A DNA stretch of 64,000 nucleotides. It comes from JAIXWP01 sp965247015. Its GTDB lineage: Bacteria > Bacteroidota > Bacteroidia > Flavobacteriales_D > Sanyastnellaceae. The DNA is taken from the NCBI GenBank assembly GCA_965247015.1, contig CBDFGG010000004.1, forward strand, positions 1,116,001 to 1,180,000, written 5' to 3'. The notes under the pieces are model-generated. The model was not told where the DNA came from, searched no databases, and was given only the letters and a program-made list of their open reading frames with translations. The translations under genes and the position numbers were made by a program. Positions 49,944 through 57,868 of this stretch are shown here, piece after piece. Numbering within the stretch: position 1 is the first letter of the stretch; each line of letters begins with the position of its first letter.

Positions 49944-50922
49944 TCATATCATTATTTCCCGCACGGATAGCATCGGCGACGTGATGCTTACCTTGCCTAT
50001 GACAGGCTTTCTGAAATCCATTTTCCCTGAAATAAAAATCTCATTCATTGGTCGTTCTTATACACAAGCGATCATTGAAGCATGCAATCATGTAGATGAA
50101 TTCATCAACTGGGATGCGGTTTCCAAGCTTTCATCCGAAGATCAAATTTCTGCTTTACGAAAAACAAATGCTGATGTGATCATTCATGTATTTCCAGAAA
50201 AAGAAGTCATGACAATTGCAAAAAAAGCTGGAATCAAACATCGCATCGCCACGGGCCGCAGATGGCACTCTCTATCGACTTGCAATCATCCCGTTTTCTT
50301 TTCTAGAAAAAAATCGGATCTCCACGAGTCGCAACTTAACTTCAAACTGCTGCGTCCGCTTGGAGTCAACGATGTTCCATCCCTCGCGATAATAGCGGAA
50401 TACAGCGGATTTCGCGCAGTTGAAAGTGATCTATCAAAATGGAATGATCTCCTTCATTCTGATGCTCCAAAAATTATTCTCCATACACTTTCAAAAGGAA
50501 GTGCTGTCAATTGGAGCTTCGCTCAATTCGAGCAACTCGCTGAAACCTGCATTCAGCATGGCTGGCAAGTCATCATAAGCGGAACCGCTCCTGAGGGTGA
50601 ACGCATTCGTGCAGAAAGTAAATTGCTTCAAATGAAGGTGCACGACCTCACTGGTCAGCTATCTCTTTCACAATTTATTTCTTTTATAGGAAAATGTGAT
50701 GCTCTCGTTGCAGCCAGCACGGGTCCACTGCATATCGCGTCAGCTCTAGGGATTGAAGCTGTTGGGCTCTACTCTCCTAAACGTCCTATCCATCCTGGTC
50801 GTTGGGCACCTATTGGAAAAAATGCAAACTTTTTTGTAGCAAACGAACACCCTGAATCTGGTGTTTTAGAAATTTCAGCGAATGCTGTTTTCGATTTTTT
50901 GAACGCTCGTATAGCGAATTAA
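49927..50922 (+). CDS. family 9 glycosyltransferase, heptosyltransferase-like
   Basis: 331 residues, starting at a GTG (49927). GT-B fold: the N-terminal IIISRTDSIGDVMLTLPM (~8-25) is the GT9 signature, followed by FIGRSYTQAI. In the C-terminal half, DLTGQLSLSQFISFIGKCDALVAASTGPLHIASALG contains the sugar-nucleotide-binding STGPLHIA segment. It probably adds heptose or a related sugar to the LPS core. The last 48 bp overlap the convergent O-antigen ligase gene. Confidence 0.87.
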   Translation: MIQKPNHIIISRTDSIGDVMLTLPMTGFLKSIFPEIKISFIGRSYTQAIIEACNHVDEFINWDAVSKLSSEDQISALRKTNADVIIHVFPEKEVMTIAKKAGIKHRIATGRRWHSLSTCNHPVFFSRKKSDLHESQLNFKLLRPLGVNDVPSLAIIAEYSGFRAVESDLSKWNDLLHSDAPKIILHTLSKGSAVNWSFAQFEQLAETCIQHGWQVIISGTAPEGERIRAESKLLQMKVHDLTGQLSLSQFISFIGKCDALVAASTGPLHIASALGIEAVGLYSPKRPIHPGRWAPIGKNANFFVANEHPESGVLEISANAVFDFLNARIAN

Positions 50923-52476
50923 AAAGGAGTGAAAGAATACGTAGAAGGTCACTCCCACCTGCGTTTCAAGCGTGTCTTCTGTAATGAATGACAATGCACA
51001 AATCACAAAGAAAGCCATGTATACTAAACTATTTCTCCAGTATTTTCTTGTGATGGGATAAAGGAAAAAGACTATAAAAAATAATCCGCCAAAAATTCCG
51101 AGCGCCACGAAATAAGTCAAATACTGATTATGGGCACGCAATCTATTTTTCTCCGAAAGCCCCGTCTGATCTAGCACGTAGCGCTCCTTAAACGCTGCTT
51201 TCAGATCTCCCGTTCCCACACCAAACCATGGATGATCTTTCAAAATATGGGTGCCCGTTTTCCAAAATTCTAATCTTTGAAAAACCGAATGACCATTCGG
51301 GCTGCCTCCATTTCTATAATTGTCTAATTCAAAAAAGATTTTGTCTAATCGCTTATCGATCCCTGATTTTTTTCCATAATAAGCACTCGGAATACCACGC
51401 TCTATCTGATCAATATCATCATTCGACAAGGCTTCCACAGCGTCCATATCCTTCTTCTTTCCCAAGGATGTGATGTAGCGAATCAGTGTCCACTTCACCT
51501 CGTTTCCCTTATAATCTGTACTGTCAAATGGAATCTCACTTCGCTCGTCCCACGAAGCTTTCAGCTCATTCCACGCAATAAAGCGCATGATATAATGACC
51601 GTTCTCTAGTTGCTTATTCTCCAGATAGTGCGTGTACTTTTCACCGCGTGGTGTCGATGCATCAAGCGATGCTTCTGAGATTTCCTCTGCATCAAAATAG
51701 CGCTGGTAGCGATTAATCACAAACATCGTGGACATTACTGCCAAGCCAATCATTACCACTGGTACGCCAATCTTCATCCAGCGATCTTTGAGTTGGCTAG
51801 ACACATACAAGGTATATAAAAAAACAAGCGCACCGAGTAATGTAAACCCAGTCACCGATTCAATAATCCAAAGGAAATAGATGAATAATAAGATCACTAA
51901 CGTGCCTAATACAACGCCCATCCCGCGGCGCATCCAGCGCACCATAATGATCGATGCACCAAACACCAACAACATGCTAAAACGTATGTGAGAAATGAAG
52001 ATGGATATATCCCGAATGTTGAGAATGCGCTTGCTAGAAAAGCCGAAATAAACCCAAAGACAACAAAGCGTTGCTACAACCAATGATGCTATAAACAATC
52101 GAAACAGCCACTCCAGCGCGCGTTCACTCATCGGCCGCAATGTGGCAATCAAGAAGGGCATGAAAAGCAATGGTAGCTTCATTCTCAAGTCCCACATCCC
52201 AAAGCCGAAATCAGAACTCCAAATCAAACCAATGACCGACAATAGATAGATGGCCATCGGAATGAAATACAAAGGCTCTTTAGTAAAAACACGGAGGTAG
52301 CTACCAGCACTGCGATCTGTAAGGTGTGCATTCAGCAAATTCAACAACCAAACTCCCACCAACCAAAACGATCCAAAGGATATAAAAAAGTTAGAAAAGG
52401 ACAGCGCCGCCAGTACGATAGCGAAGCCCATCCATTGGAGAACGTCCAATATTTGGATACGAAGGGAGGCAGTCAT
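50875..52476 (-). CDS. O-antigen ligase (WaaL) family protein
   Basis: 533 residues, inner membrane, with about 10-12 helices (FVLAALSFSNFFISF, FIPMAIYLLSVIGLIW, LLFMPFLIATLRP and others). The long periplasmic loop (~255-430) includes HSVFQRLEFWKTGTHILKD and HPWFGVGTGDLKAAF, then the Wzy_C signature RAHNQYLTYFVALGIFGGLFF (~445-465). The family joins O-antigen to the lipid A core or polymerises it. It follows an S41 protease by 26 bp and is the last gene of the leftward operon. It faces the two LPS-type glycosyltransferases. Confidence 0.85.
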   Translation of the reverse strand: MTASLRIQILDVLQWMGFAIVLAALSFSNFFISFGSFWLVGVWLLNLLNAHLTDRSAGSYLRVFTKEPLYFIPMAIYLLSVIGLIWSSDFGFGMWDLRMKLPLLFMPFLIATLRPMSERALEWLFRLFIASLVVATLCCLWVYFGFSSKRILNIRDISIFISHIRFSMLLVFGASIIMVRWMRRGMGVVLGTLVILLFIYFLWIIESVTGFTLLGALVFLYTLYVSSQLKDRWMKIGVPVVMIGLAVMSTMFVINRYQRYFDAEEISEASLDASTPRGEKYTHYLENKQLENGHYIMRFIAWNELKASWDERSEIPFDSTDYKGNEVKWTLIRYITSLGKKKDMDAVEALSNDDIDQIERGIPSAYYGKKSGIDKRLDKIFFELDNYRNGGSPNGHSVFQRLEFWKTGTHILKDHPWFGVGTGDLKAAFKERYVLDQTGLSEKNRLRAHNQYLTYFVALGIFGGLFFIVFFLYPITRKYWRNSLVYMAFFVICALSFITEDTLETQVGVTFYVFFHSFLIRYTSVQKIENSIR

Positions 52477-52502
52477 AAAGAAAACGTTGGCTTTGGTCGT
52501 GC

Positions 52503-54182
52503 TTACTTCTTGGTATACGTTCCATTCAGCACGGCACTATAACTCGAATTCAACGTTTCTATTGCCTTAGCAATGCACGGATCTTGTGGAAGGGTCGCTT
52601 TTATTCTTCCACTCTGGTAATAATAGCGAGAAACAATCTCGTTTTCAAGGTATTCCTTAATCTGTGACTTGAATTTTTTGAGGTCTTGTTCTTTGTTAGG
52701 AGCAATCTTCGCGTACAAACTTGCAAACTCATTTTCAGAGCCTTCGTAGTACATTTCGTTCTTCGCTACTCTCTCTAGCTCTTTGTAAACGGCCTCAGTA
52801 GCCGTGTTGTACTCGAACTTCTGGGTCATCGCCCAATTGATGAACTCATTGTACTCGGCGTCCGACAATCGGAAAGTATCTGCGCTGTCAATCTGAGCAT
52901 GGCTATTGGCATATTTCGTTGCCCAATGGAAACCGATCCAATTATTCACCAATCCCATCATCACATTGCTCGCCTCTTCGTCTTTTACTTCGATATCTGG
53001 AGAAATACCGCGACCGTCATAAACGGTGCGTCCGCCTTTCGTTTTGAATGGCTTGATCAATGAATCGCTAACTGCTTTCACTTGACCATCCTTGTCATCG
53101 CGATGAGAGTAATCTAATCGCTGAATACATCTTCCGCTCGGAGTGTAATATTTTGCCACTGTAATTTTTACTAGCGTATTGTATGCTAAATCCTTTGTCT
53201 GCTGCACCAATCCCTTACCAAAGGATTCACTTCCCACCACTACCGCACGATCTAAATCTTGTAAGCTTCCACTCACAATTTCTGATGCCGATGCTGACAT
53301 GCCATCTACCAACACCACCAATGGAATCTCCGTGTCCAACGGATCTACCGTTGCTGTGTAAATTTTATTCCACTCGTCGATCTTTCCTTTTGTTCGAACG
53401 ATTTCTGTTCCTTTCGGAACAAAGAAATTGACAATGCTAATGGCCTCTCTTAACAATCCACCTCCGTTGCCACGTAGATCTAATACACATCGTTCCATAT
53501 TCTTTTTCTTCAAGTCCATAAATGCAGAACGCACTTCTTGGCTTGCCGTCTGTGTAAATCCCGTCAATTGGATATAACCTGTCTTGCCATCATTCAACAT
53601 CGCGAAATAAGGCACATCTGGGATCTTAATCTCTTCACGTGTCACCTTGATGGTCTGCGGCGCCACTAGGCCTTCTCTGCGCACTATTACCTCTACCACA
53701 CTCCCAGGCTGACCCATCAACAAGTCTGAAATTTCATCATGTGTTTTTCCTTCAACACTTTTTCCAGCAACAGAAATAATGATATCGCCCGCCTTCAATC
53801 CCGCTTTTACGGCTGCATAATTTTGATACGGCTCTACAATGGTAATCTTACCATCAATGGTATTCACCGATGCGCCTATGCCCCCGTATTGCCCGGTTTG
53901 CATGAACATCGCATCTTCTACTTTTGATTCTGGGTAATAAACGGTGTAAGGATCCAACGAGCGCAACATGGCGTCAATACCGGTTTTCATCAATGTGCCG
54001 GGCTTGGTATCATCCACATAGTAGATATTCAATTCTTTGTAAAGCGAAGTGAATATTTCTATGTTCTTAGAAATTTCAAAATACTCATCAGTTAGTGTTG
54101 CCGATGTAGCAAGCACTCCAACAAGGCAAAGAGAAACAATCCATCTCTTTGGTTTTTTGAAAAATGATGATAAACTATTCAT
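52503..54182 (-). CDS. S41 family C-terminal processing protease (CtpA-like)
   Basis: 559 residues. An N-terminal hydrophobic segment (~14-30) is a signal or anchor. The PDZ domain (~85-170) has GGIGASVNTIDG and AGLKAGDIIISVAGK. The peptidase core has LDLRGNGGGLLREAI, VLVDGMSASASEIVSG (catalytic Ser near 296) and ESFGKGLVQ (catalytic Lys near 320). It would cleave proteins at their C-termini in the periplasm. It overlaps rnpA by 8 bp, and a second S41 gene lies just upstream of rnpA, so the two flank it. Confidence 0.93.
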   Translation of the reverse strand: MNSLSSFFKKPKRWIVSLCLVGVLATSATLTDEYFEISKNIEIFTSLYKELNIYYVDDTKPGTLMKTGIDAMLRSLDPYTVYYPESKVEDAMFMQTGQYGGIGASVNTIDGKITIVEPYQNYAAVKAGLKAGDIIISVAGKSVEGKTHDEISDLLMGQPGSVVEVIVRREGLVAPQTIKVTREEIKIPDVPYFAMLNDGKTGYIQLTGFTQTASQEVRSAFMDLKKKNMERCVLDLRGNGGGLLREAISIVNFFVPKGTEIVRTKGKIDEWNKIYTATVDPLDTEIPLVVLVDGMSASASEIVSGSLQDLDRAVVVGSESFGKGLVQQTKDLAYNTLVKITVAKYYTPSGRCIQRLDYSHRDDKDGQVKAVSDSLIKPFKTKGGRTVYDGRGISPDIEVKDEEASNVMMGLVNNWIGFHWATKYANSHAQIDSADTFRLSDAEYNEFINWAMTQKFEYNTATEAVYKELERVAKNEMYYEGSENEFASLYAKIAPNKEQDLKKFKSQIKEYLENEIVSRYYYQSGRIKATLPQDPCIAKAIETLNSSYSAVLNGTYTKK

Positions 54183-54606
54183 TGTTTTCTTTCAATTCTG
54201 GTTTGGATAATTGGCCTTTCAATTTTTTCATTGACTCAAATAGCTTGCCGTACACGTAAGCGTAGTTAGGCATTTGGCGTCCGGTGAAAATGATCATGAG
54301 GGCCATCTGTTTTTGCTGTGCTACCAAAGGTTCATAGATCAGCGACTTGTGTCTTCTGTAAGCCTCGCGCATCAAGCGTTTGATACGGTTGCGGTCGTGA
54401 GCACGTTTATACAAACGCTTCGAAACTGTCATCAAGACTTGCACCGGCACGGGCTCATCTAACTCCACAGGCATATATACAAACACCATCGCCGCTGATT
54501 TAATGCTCATGCCATTTGCATAAACATCATCAATCAGCTTTTTTCTACAAAGACGTTCGGCTTTCGAAAAGGTCTCGCCCGCCGGATATGATAGCACATC
54601 ACTCAC
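54175..54606 (-). CDS. rnpA: ribonuclease P protein component
   Basis: 143 residues, starting at a GTG (54606). RnpA signature: DRNRIKRLMREAYRRHK (~69-85), preceded by TVSKRLYKRAH, and a beta segment ALMIIFTGRQMPNY. It is the protein cofactor of the tRNA 5'-processing ribozyme. It lies 8 bp after one S41 protease gene and overlaps the next by 8 bp. The usual partners rpmH and dnaA are absent. Confidence 0.92.
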   Translation of the reverse strand: MSDVLSYPAGETFSKAERLCRKKLIDDVYANGMSIKSAAMVFVYMPVELDEPVPVQVLMTVSKRLYKRAHDRNRIKRLMREAYRRHKSLIYEPLVAQQKQMALMIIFTGRQMPNYAYVYGKLFESMKKLKGQLSKPELKENNE

Positions 54607-54614
54607 CCATTCAA

Positions 54615-56285
54615 CTATTGCGCTAAGGCGTACTTAGCATAATTCTTCGTTACATCAATCGCTTGCTTAAAATCTTTATCTGCCTCCAACAACACCATAA
54701 ACATGGCGTCGTCATCAAACTGATGTCTTGCGATTTGTGCTTTCAATCTATTCTTCAATTCTGGTGTCACTTTGCGAAGCGTGGAAGCCTGCGCTTTGAT
54801 TCCCTTGTCTGAAGCCTTCTTCAGAAGTTCAGCGATCATCGCATCCGTCACCACAAACTTCTTCACGAAGTCTTGCGCGTTTTTATACTTCGACAAATCT
54901 TTGCGATGCGCATCGGTGTAATCGAATGCATATTCTCTTACAACGCCCGAATAGCTCAGGTCTCCCAATACTCCATTCAAATAAATAGAATCAATTGGAA
55001 CGAAGATATCTGGCATAATTCCACCACCTCCATACACTGTTCTATTCTTTCCACCCAATGTGGTGTATCTCAAACTGTCCGGGAAATGGATGCTATCCGC
55101 ACTTGTCAATTCTCCACTGATTAAACGCTGATGGAAATCTCCTGCGTAATCAATGCTATCACCGTATGGCTTCTGAATGCAGCGGCCGGTCGGTGTGTAG
55201 TATCGAGCCACCGTCAAGCGCAATGCGCTACGGTCTGGTAGTTCAATCTCGTGTTGTACCAAGCCTTTTCCGAATGATCTGCGACCAACAGTTACCGAAC
55301 GATCCCAATCTTGAAGGGCACCCGCTACGATTTCACTCGCAGAAGCTGAACCTTGGTCGATCATTACCACCACTTCCATCTCAATGAAATCTCCTGTTTT
55401 ACTCGACTTCATTTCTTCTCTTCCTTGGTGCGTTCCTTCGGTATAAACGATCATTTTTCCTTTTGGTAAAAACTCCTCGATCATGCGTGTTGCCTGATCC
55501 AAAAGCCCGCCGCCATTGCCGCGTAGGTCCATGATCAATTTCTTTGCTCCCGATTTCTGTAAATTAGAAGTCGCTTCATAAAACTCATCGTAAGTGGTTT
55601 GTGCAAAGCGATCAATCTTAACATAACCGGTTGTATCATTTACCATAAACGAAGCCGCAACGCTTTCAATCGGAATGCTGCCACGCGTAATAGTAAATTG
55701 TAAATTATCCTTTTCTCCCAAGCGCTTTACACTAACATTCACTCCACTGCCCTTCTTGCCTTTTAGCAATTTCTGCGCTTTGTCTGAATCGAGTTCTTTT
55801 CCAGAAATTTCTTTTCCTTCTACCATCACAATACGGTCACCTGCCTTGAGACCCGCCTGCTCAGATGGCCCGCCAGGAACGGTTTTCACGACCATCAATG
55901 AATCGCGTAAAATCAAAAACTCAACACCAATACCATCAAATTTACCCTCCAACTGCTCTTGCGCATCTGCTAGGTCTTCTGGGTTCATGTAGTAGCTGTG
56001 TGGATCGAGATTTTTCAAGATGCTCTCAATGGCATCGTCAATCAACTTCTTTTTGTCAACGCTATCCACGTAATTATCTTCGATGAAGTCGATCAAGCTC
56101 ACTAGCTTGTTGGGATTTTCTTCGGTGCCCGTTTTTACAGACAGCAAATTTTGATCGTCTAGGTTTGTTCCAATGAACATCCCCCCAATCAATGTCAAAG
56201 CAAAAAATATTGGTTGAAGTGCAGATGGTCTTTTCTTGTTGGGATCAGCTGCCGCTTCGATTTTGTCCACTCTCTCGTTATTCAT
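54615..56285 (-). CDS. S41 family C-terminal processing protease, second copy
   Basis: 556 residues. An N-terminal transmembrane anchor (LQPIFFALTLIGGMFIGTNL, ~24-43) is followed by PDZ (DGIGVEFLI, AGLKAGDRIVMVEGK). The core has MDLRGNGGGLLDQA, VMIDQGSASASEIVAGALQDWDR (catalytic Ser near 313) and RRSFGKGLVQ (catalytic Lys). It is a paralogue of the protease encoded two genes downstream. Likely promoter TTACTTTG about 30 nt upstream is not a full consensus match. Confidence 0.93.
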   Translation of the reverse strand: MNNERVDKIEAAADPNKKRPSALQPIFFALTLIGGMFIGTNLDDQNLLSVKTGTEENPNKLVSLIDFIEDNYVDSVDKKKLIDDAIESILKNLDPHSYYMNPEDLADAQEQLEGKFDGIGVEFLILRDSLMVVKTVPGGPSEQAGLKAGDRIVMVEGKEISGKELDSDKAQKLLKGKKGSGVNVSVKRLGEKDNLQFTITRGSIPIESVAASFMVNDTTGYVKIDRFAQTTYDEFYEATSNLQKSGAKKLIMDLRGNGGGLLDQATRMIEEFLPKGKMIVYTEGTHQGREEMKSSKTGDFIEMEVVVMIDQGSASASEIVAGALQDWDRSVTVGRRSFGKGLVQHEIELPDRSALRLTVARYYTPTGRCIQKPYGDSIDYAGDFHQRLISGELTSADSIHFPDSLRYTTLGGKNRTVYGGGGIMPDIFVPIDSIYLNGVLGDLSYSGVVREYAFDYTDAHRKDLSKYKNAQDFVKKFVVTDAMIAELLKKASDKGIKAQASTLRKVTPELKNRLKAQIARHQFDDDAMFMVLLEADKDFKQAIDVTKNYAKYALAQ

Positions 56286-56364
56286 ATTATTTATCTTGGA
56301 GATTCTCCCAAGTCTTATGCAAAGTAAGCGTTTTCGACGTTGCTTAAAATATTATTCGCAAAAT

Positions 56365-56790
56365 TTATAGGTCGGTGATTTGCACCACTTCCAATCCCGC
56401 TTTTTTCAAAAAATCAATTCCAGTTCTGTCTTTATACTCGTCGATATATACCATTCGGCGAATACCTGATTGCAAAATCAATTTACAGCACTCCTTGCAT
56501 GGACTCAGTGTGATATAAAGCGTGCTGCCTGCCGCATTGTTCGTTGAGCGTGCTACTTTCAAAATAGCATTGGCCTCCGCGTGCAATACATACCAATGTG
56601 TTTCGCCCTCATCATTCTCACACACATTCGGAAATCCACTAGGGGTTCCGTTGTATCCATCACTGATGATCATCCCGTCGCGCACCAAGATGGCCCCTAC
56701 CTGCTTGCGCTGACAATGGGACAGTTTAGCCCATTCTGTAGCCATTTTCAAGTAGGCCTTGTCGTATCGCAATTGCTTGTCAGCTTCCAT
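56365..56790 (-). CDS. dCMP deaminase family protein
   Basis: 141 residues. Zinc-site motifs HAEANAIL (His70, Glu72) and SPCKECCKL (Cys98, Cys101) are complete. NGTPSGFPNVCE near 47-58 is typical of dCMP deaminases (ComEB group). It would convert dCMP to dUMP for dTMP synthesis. It is separated from DUF2795 by a terminator, so it needs its own promoter; none is clear. Confidence 0.9.
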   Translation of the reverse strand: MEADKQLRYDKAYLKMATEWAKLSHCQRKQVGAILVRDGMIISDGYNGTPSGFPNVCENDEGETHWYVLHAEANAILKVARSTNNAAGSTLYITLSPCKECCKLILQSGIRRMVYIDEYKDRTGIDFLKKAGLEVVQITDL

Positions 56791-56804
56791 AAAATTTTAT
56801 TTGT

Positions 56805-56840
56805 AAAAAAAAAGAAACCACTCCTAGGAGCGGCTTCTAT
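56805..56840 (-). terminator. intrinsic terminator after the DUF2795 gene
   Basis: An imperfect stem (56813-56838) has centre CCTAGG and outer arms AGAAGCC and GGTTTCT read leftward. It is followed by a run of Ts. It lies just 23 bp before the dCMP deaminase ATG. Confidence 0.75.
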
Positions 56841-56862
56841 CAAATCATTATTTCTTCAAAAA

Positions 56863-57084
56863 TCAATACTCATCTTCATTGAAGAAAAAGTCTTCTTTCG
56901 TTGGATAATCTGGCCAAATGTCTTCGATGCTTTCGAATACTTCTTCGTCATCTTCAATCTGCTGAAGATTCTCTACCACCTCAAGCGGTGCGCCTGTTCT
57001 CATCGCGAAGTCGATAAGCTCATCTTTTGTTGCTGGCCATGGCGCGTCTTCGAGGTATGATGCTAATTCTAGTGTCCAGTACAT
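56863..57084 (-). CDS. DUF2795 protein
   Basis: 73 residues. MYWTLELASYLEDAPWPATKDELIDFAMRTGAP is the DUF2795 start pattern, then LEVVENLQQI. The tail is very acidic (DDEEVFESIEDIWPDY, FFFNEDEY). The role is not known. It is a short cytosolic single gene with a terminator after it. Confidence 0.85.
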   Translation of the reverse strand: MYWTLELASYLEDAPWPATKDELIDFAMRTGAPLEVVENLQQIEDDEEVFESIEDIWPDYPTKEDFFFNEDEY

Positions 57085-57199
57085 ATCTTAATGTTTTTGT
57101 AGGTTCAACTCTTGTTACGGAACGCGAAAGTAAAATTTTATTTCAAACTTTATCATTCTATCTGCGAAACGTGAAAAAATAAGATGGTTGCCTCTGATT

Positions 57200-57826
57200 T
57201 TAAACCAGTCCCTCTTGAATGGCAATGCGCACTAATCCTGCAATGTTATGACAATCAAGCTTTTGCATTAGGTTGGTGCGGTGGGTGTCAACTGTGCGGT
57301 GCGAAATAAATAATCGATCTCCCACCTCTTTATTGGACATTCCTTCTGCAATTAGCTTTAAAATCTCGACTTCTCGCTCTGTTAATCCTGATAATCGCTC
57401 ACTTTTCGCTCCATCCCGGCTCAAAAGCACAGTGTGCGCTTCTTCTGAAATATGTTGTCTTCCCGCACGTACGTTTTCAATGGCTTCGATCAATTCATTT
57501 TTCGAACTATTCTTGATCAAATAGCCGTCAGCACCATTATCCAGCAACATTTGAATCATGGCTTTTTCATCATGCATGGTAAGAATGATGACTTTTATTT
57601 CAGAAAATTCGCGTTTGATCTGCTTGGTAGCTTCAATGCCATTCATCACAGGCATATCGATATCCATCAGCACCATGTCTACTTTGAGAATGCGCAATGT
57701 ATCGAGTGCCTCTTGTCCATTACGGCATACGGCCACCACATCATAGGCACTCTCATTTTGCAACAAGGCACCAATACCATCGGTCACGATGGCGTGATCA
57801 TCCACGAGGAGTATTCTAAGAGACAC
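57200..57826 (-). CDS. NarL/LuxR-family response regulator
   Basis: 208 residues, GTG start at 57826. The receiver has D9-D10, phospho-acceptor Asp55 (VLMDIDMPVMNG), Thr in ILTMHDE and Lys in GYLIKNSS. The LuxR-type helix-turn-helix at the C-terminus has LTEREVEILKLIAEGMSNKEV and SHRTVDTHRTNLMQKL. It is partnered with the TPR kinase encoded 42 bp upstream. It also has a perfect -7 element of its own in that gap. Confidence 0.93.
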   Translation of the reverse strand: MSLRILLVDDHAIVTDGIGALLQNESAYDVVAVCRNGQEALDTLRILKVDMVLMDIDMPVMNGIEATKQIKREFSEIKVIILTMHDEKAMIQMLLDNGADGYLIKNSSKNELIEAIENVRAGRQHISEEAHTVLLSRDGAKSERLSGLTEREVEILKLIAEGMSNKEVGDRLFISHRTVDTHRTNLMQKLDCHNIAGLVRIAIQEGLV

Positions 57827-57848
57827 TTTTTGAGGTAAAATTTCCTCA

Positions 57849-57856
57849 CAAATATA
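57849..57856 (-). promoter_or_regulatory. -7 promoter element of the NarL-type regulator
   Basis: Read leftward the bases are TATATTTG, 22 nt before the GTG start. The regulator can probably be transcribed separately from its kinase. Confidence 0.45.
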
Positions 57857-57868
57857 AGCGAACTTCGC

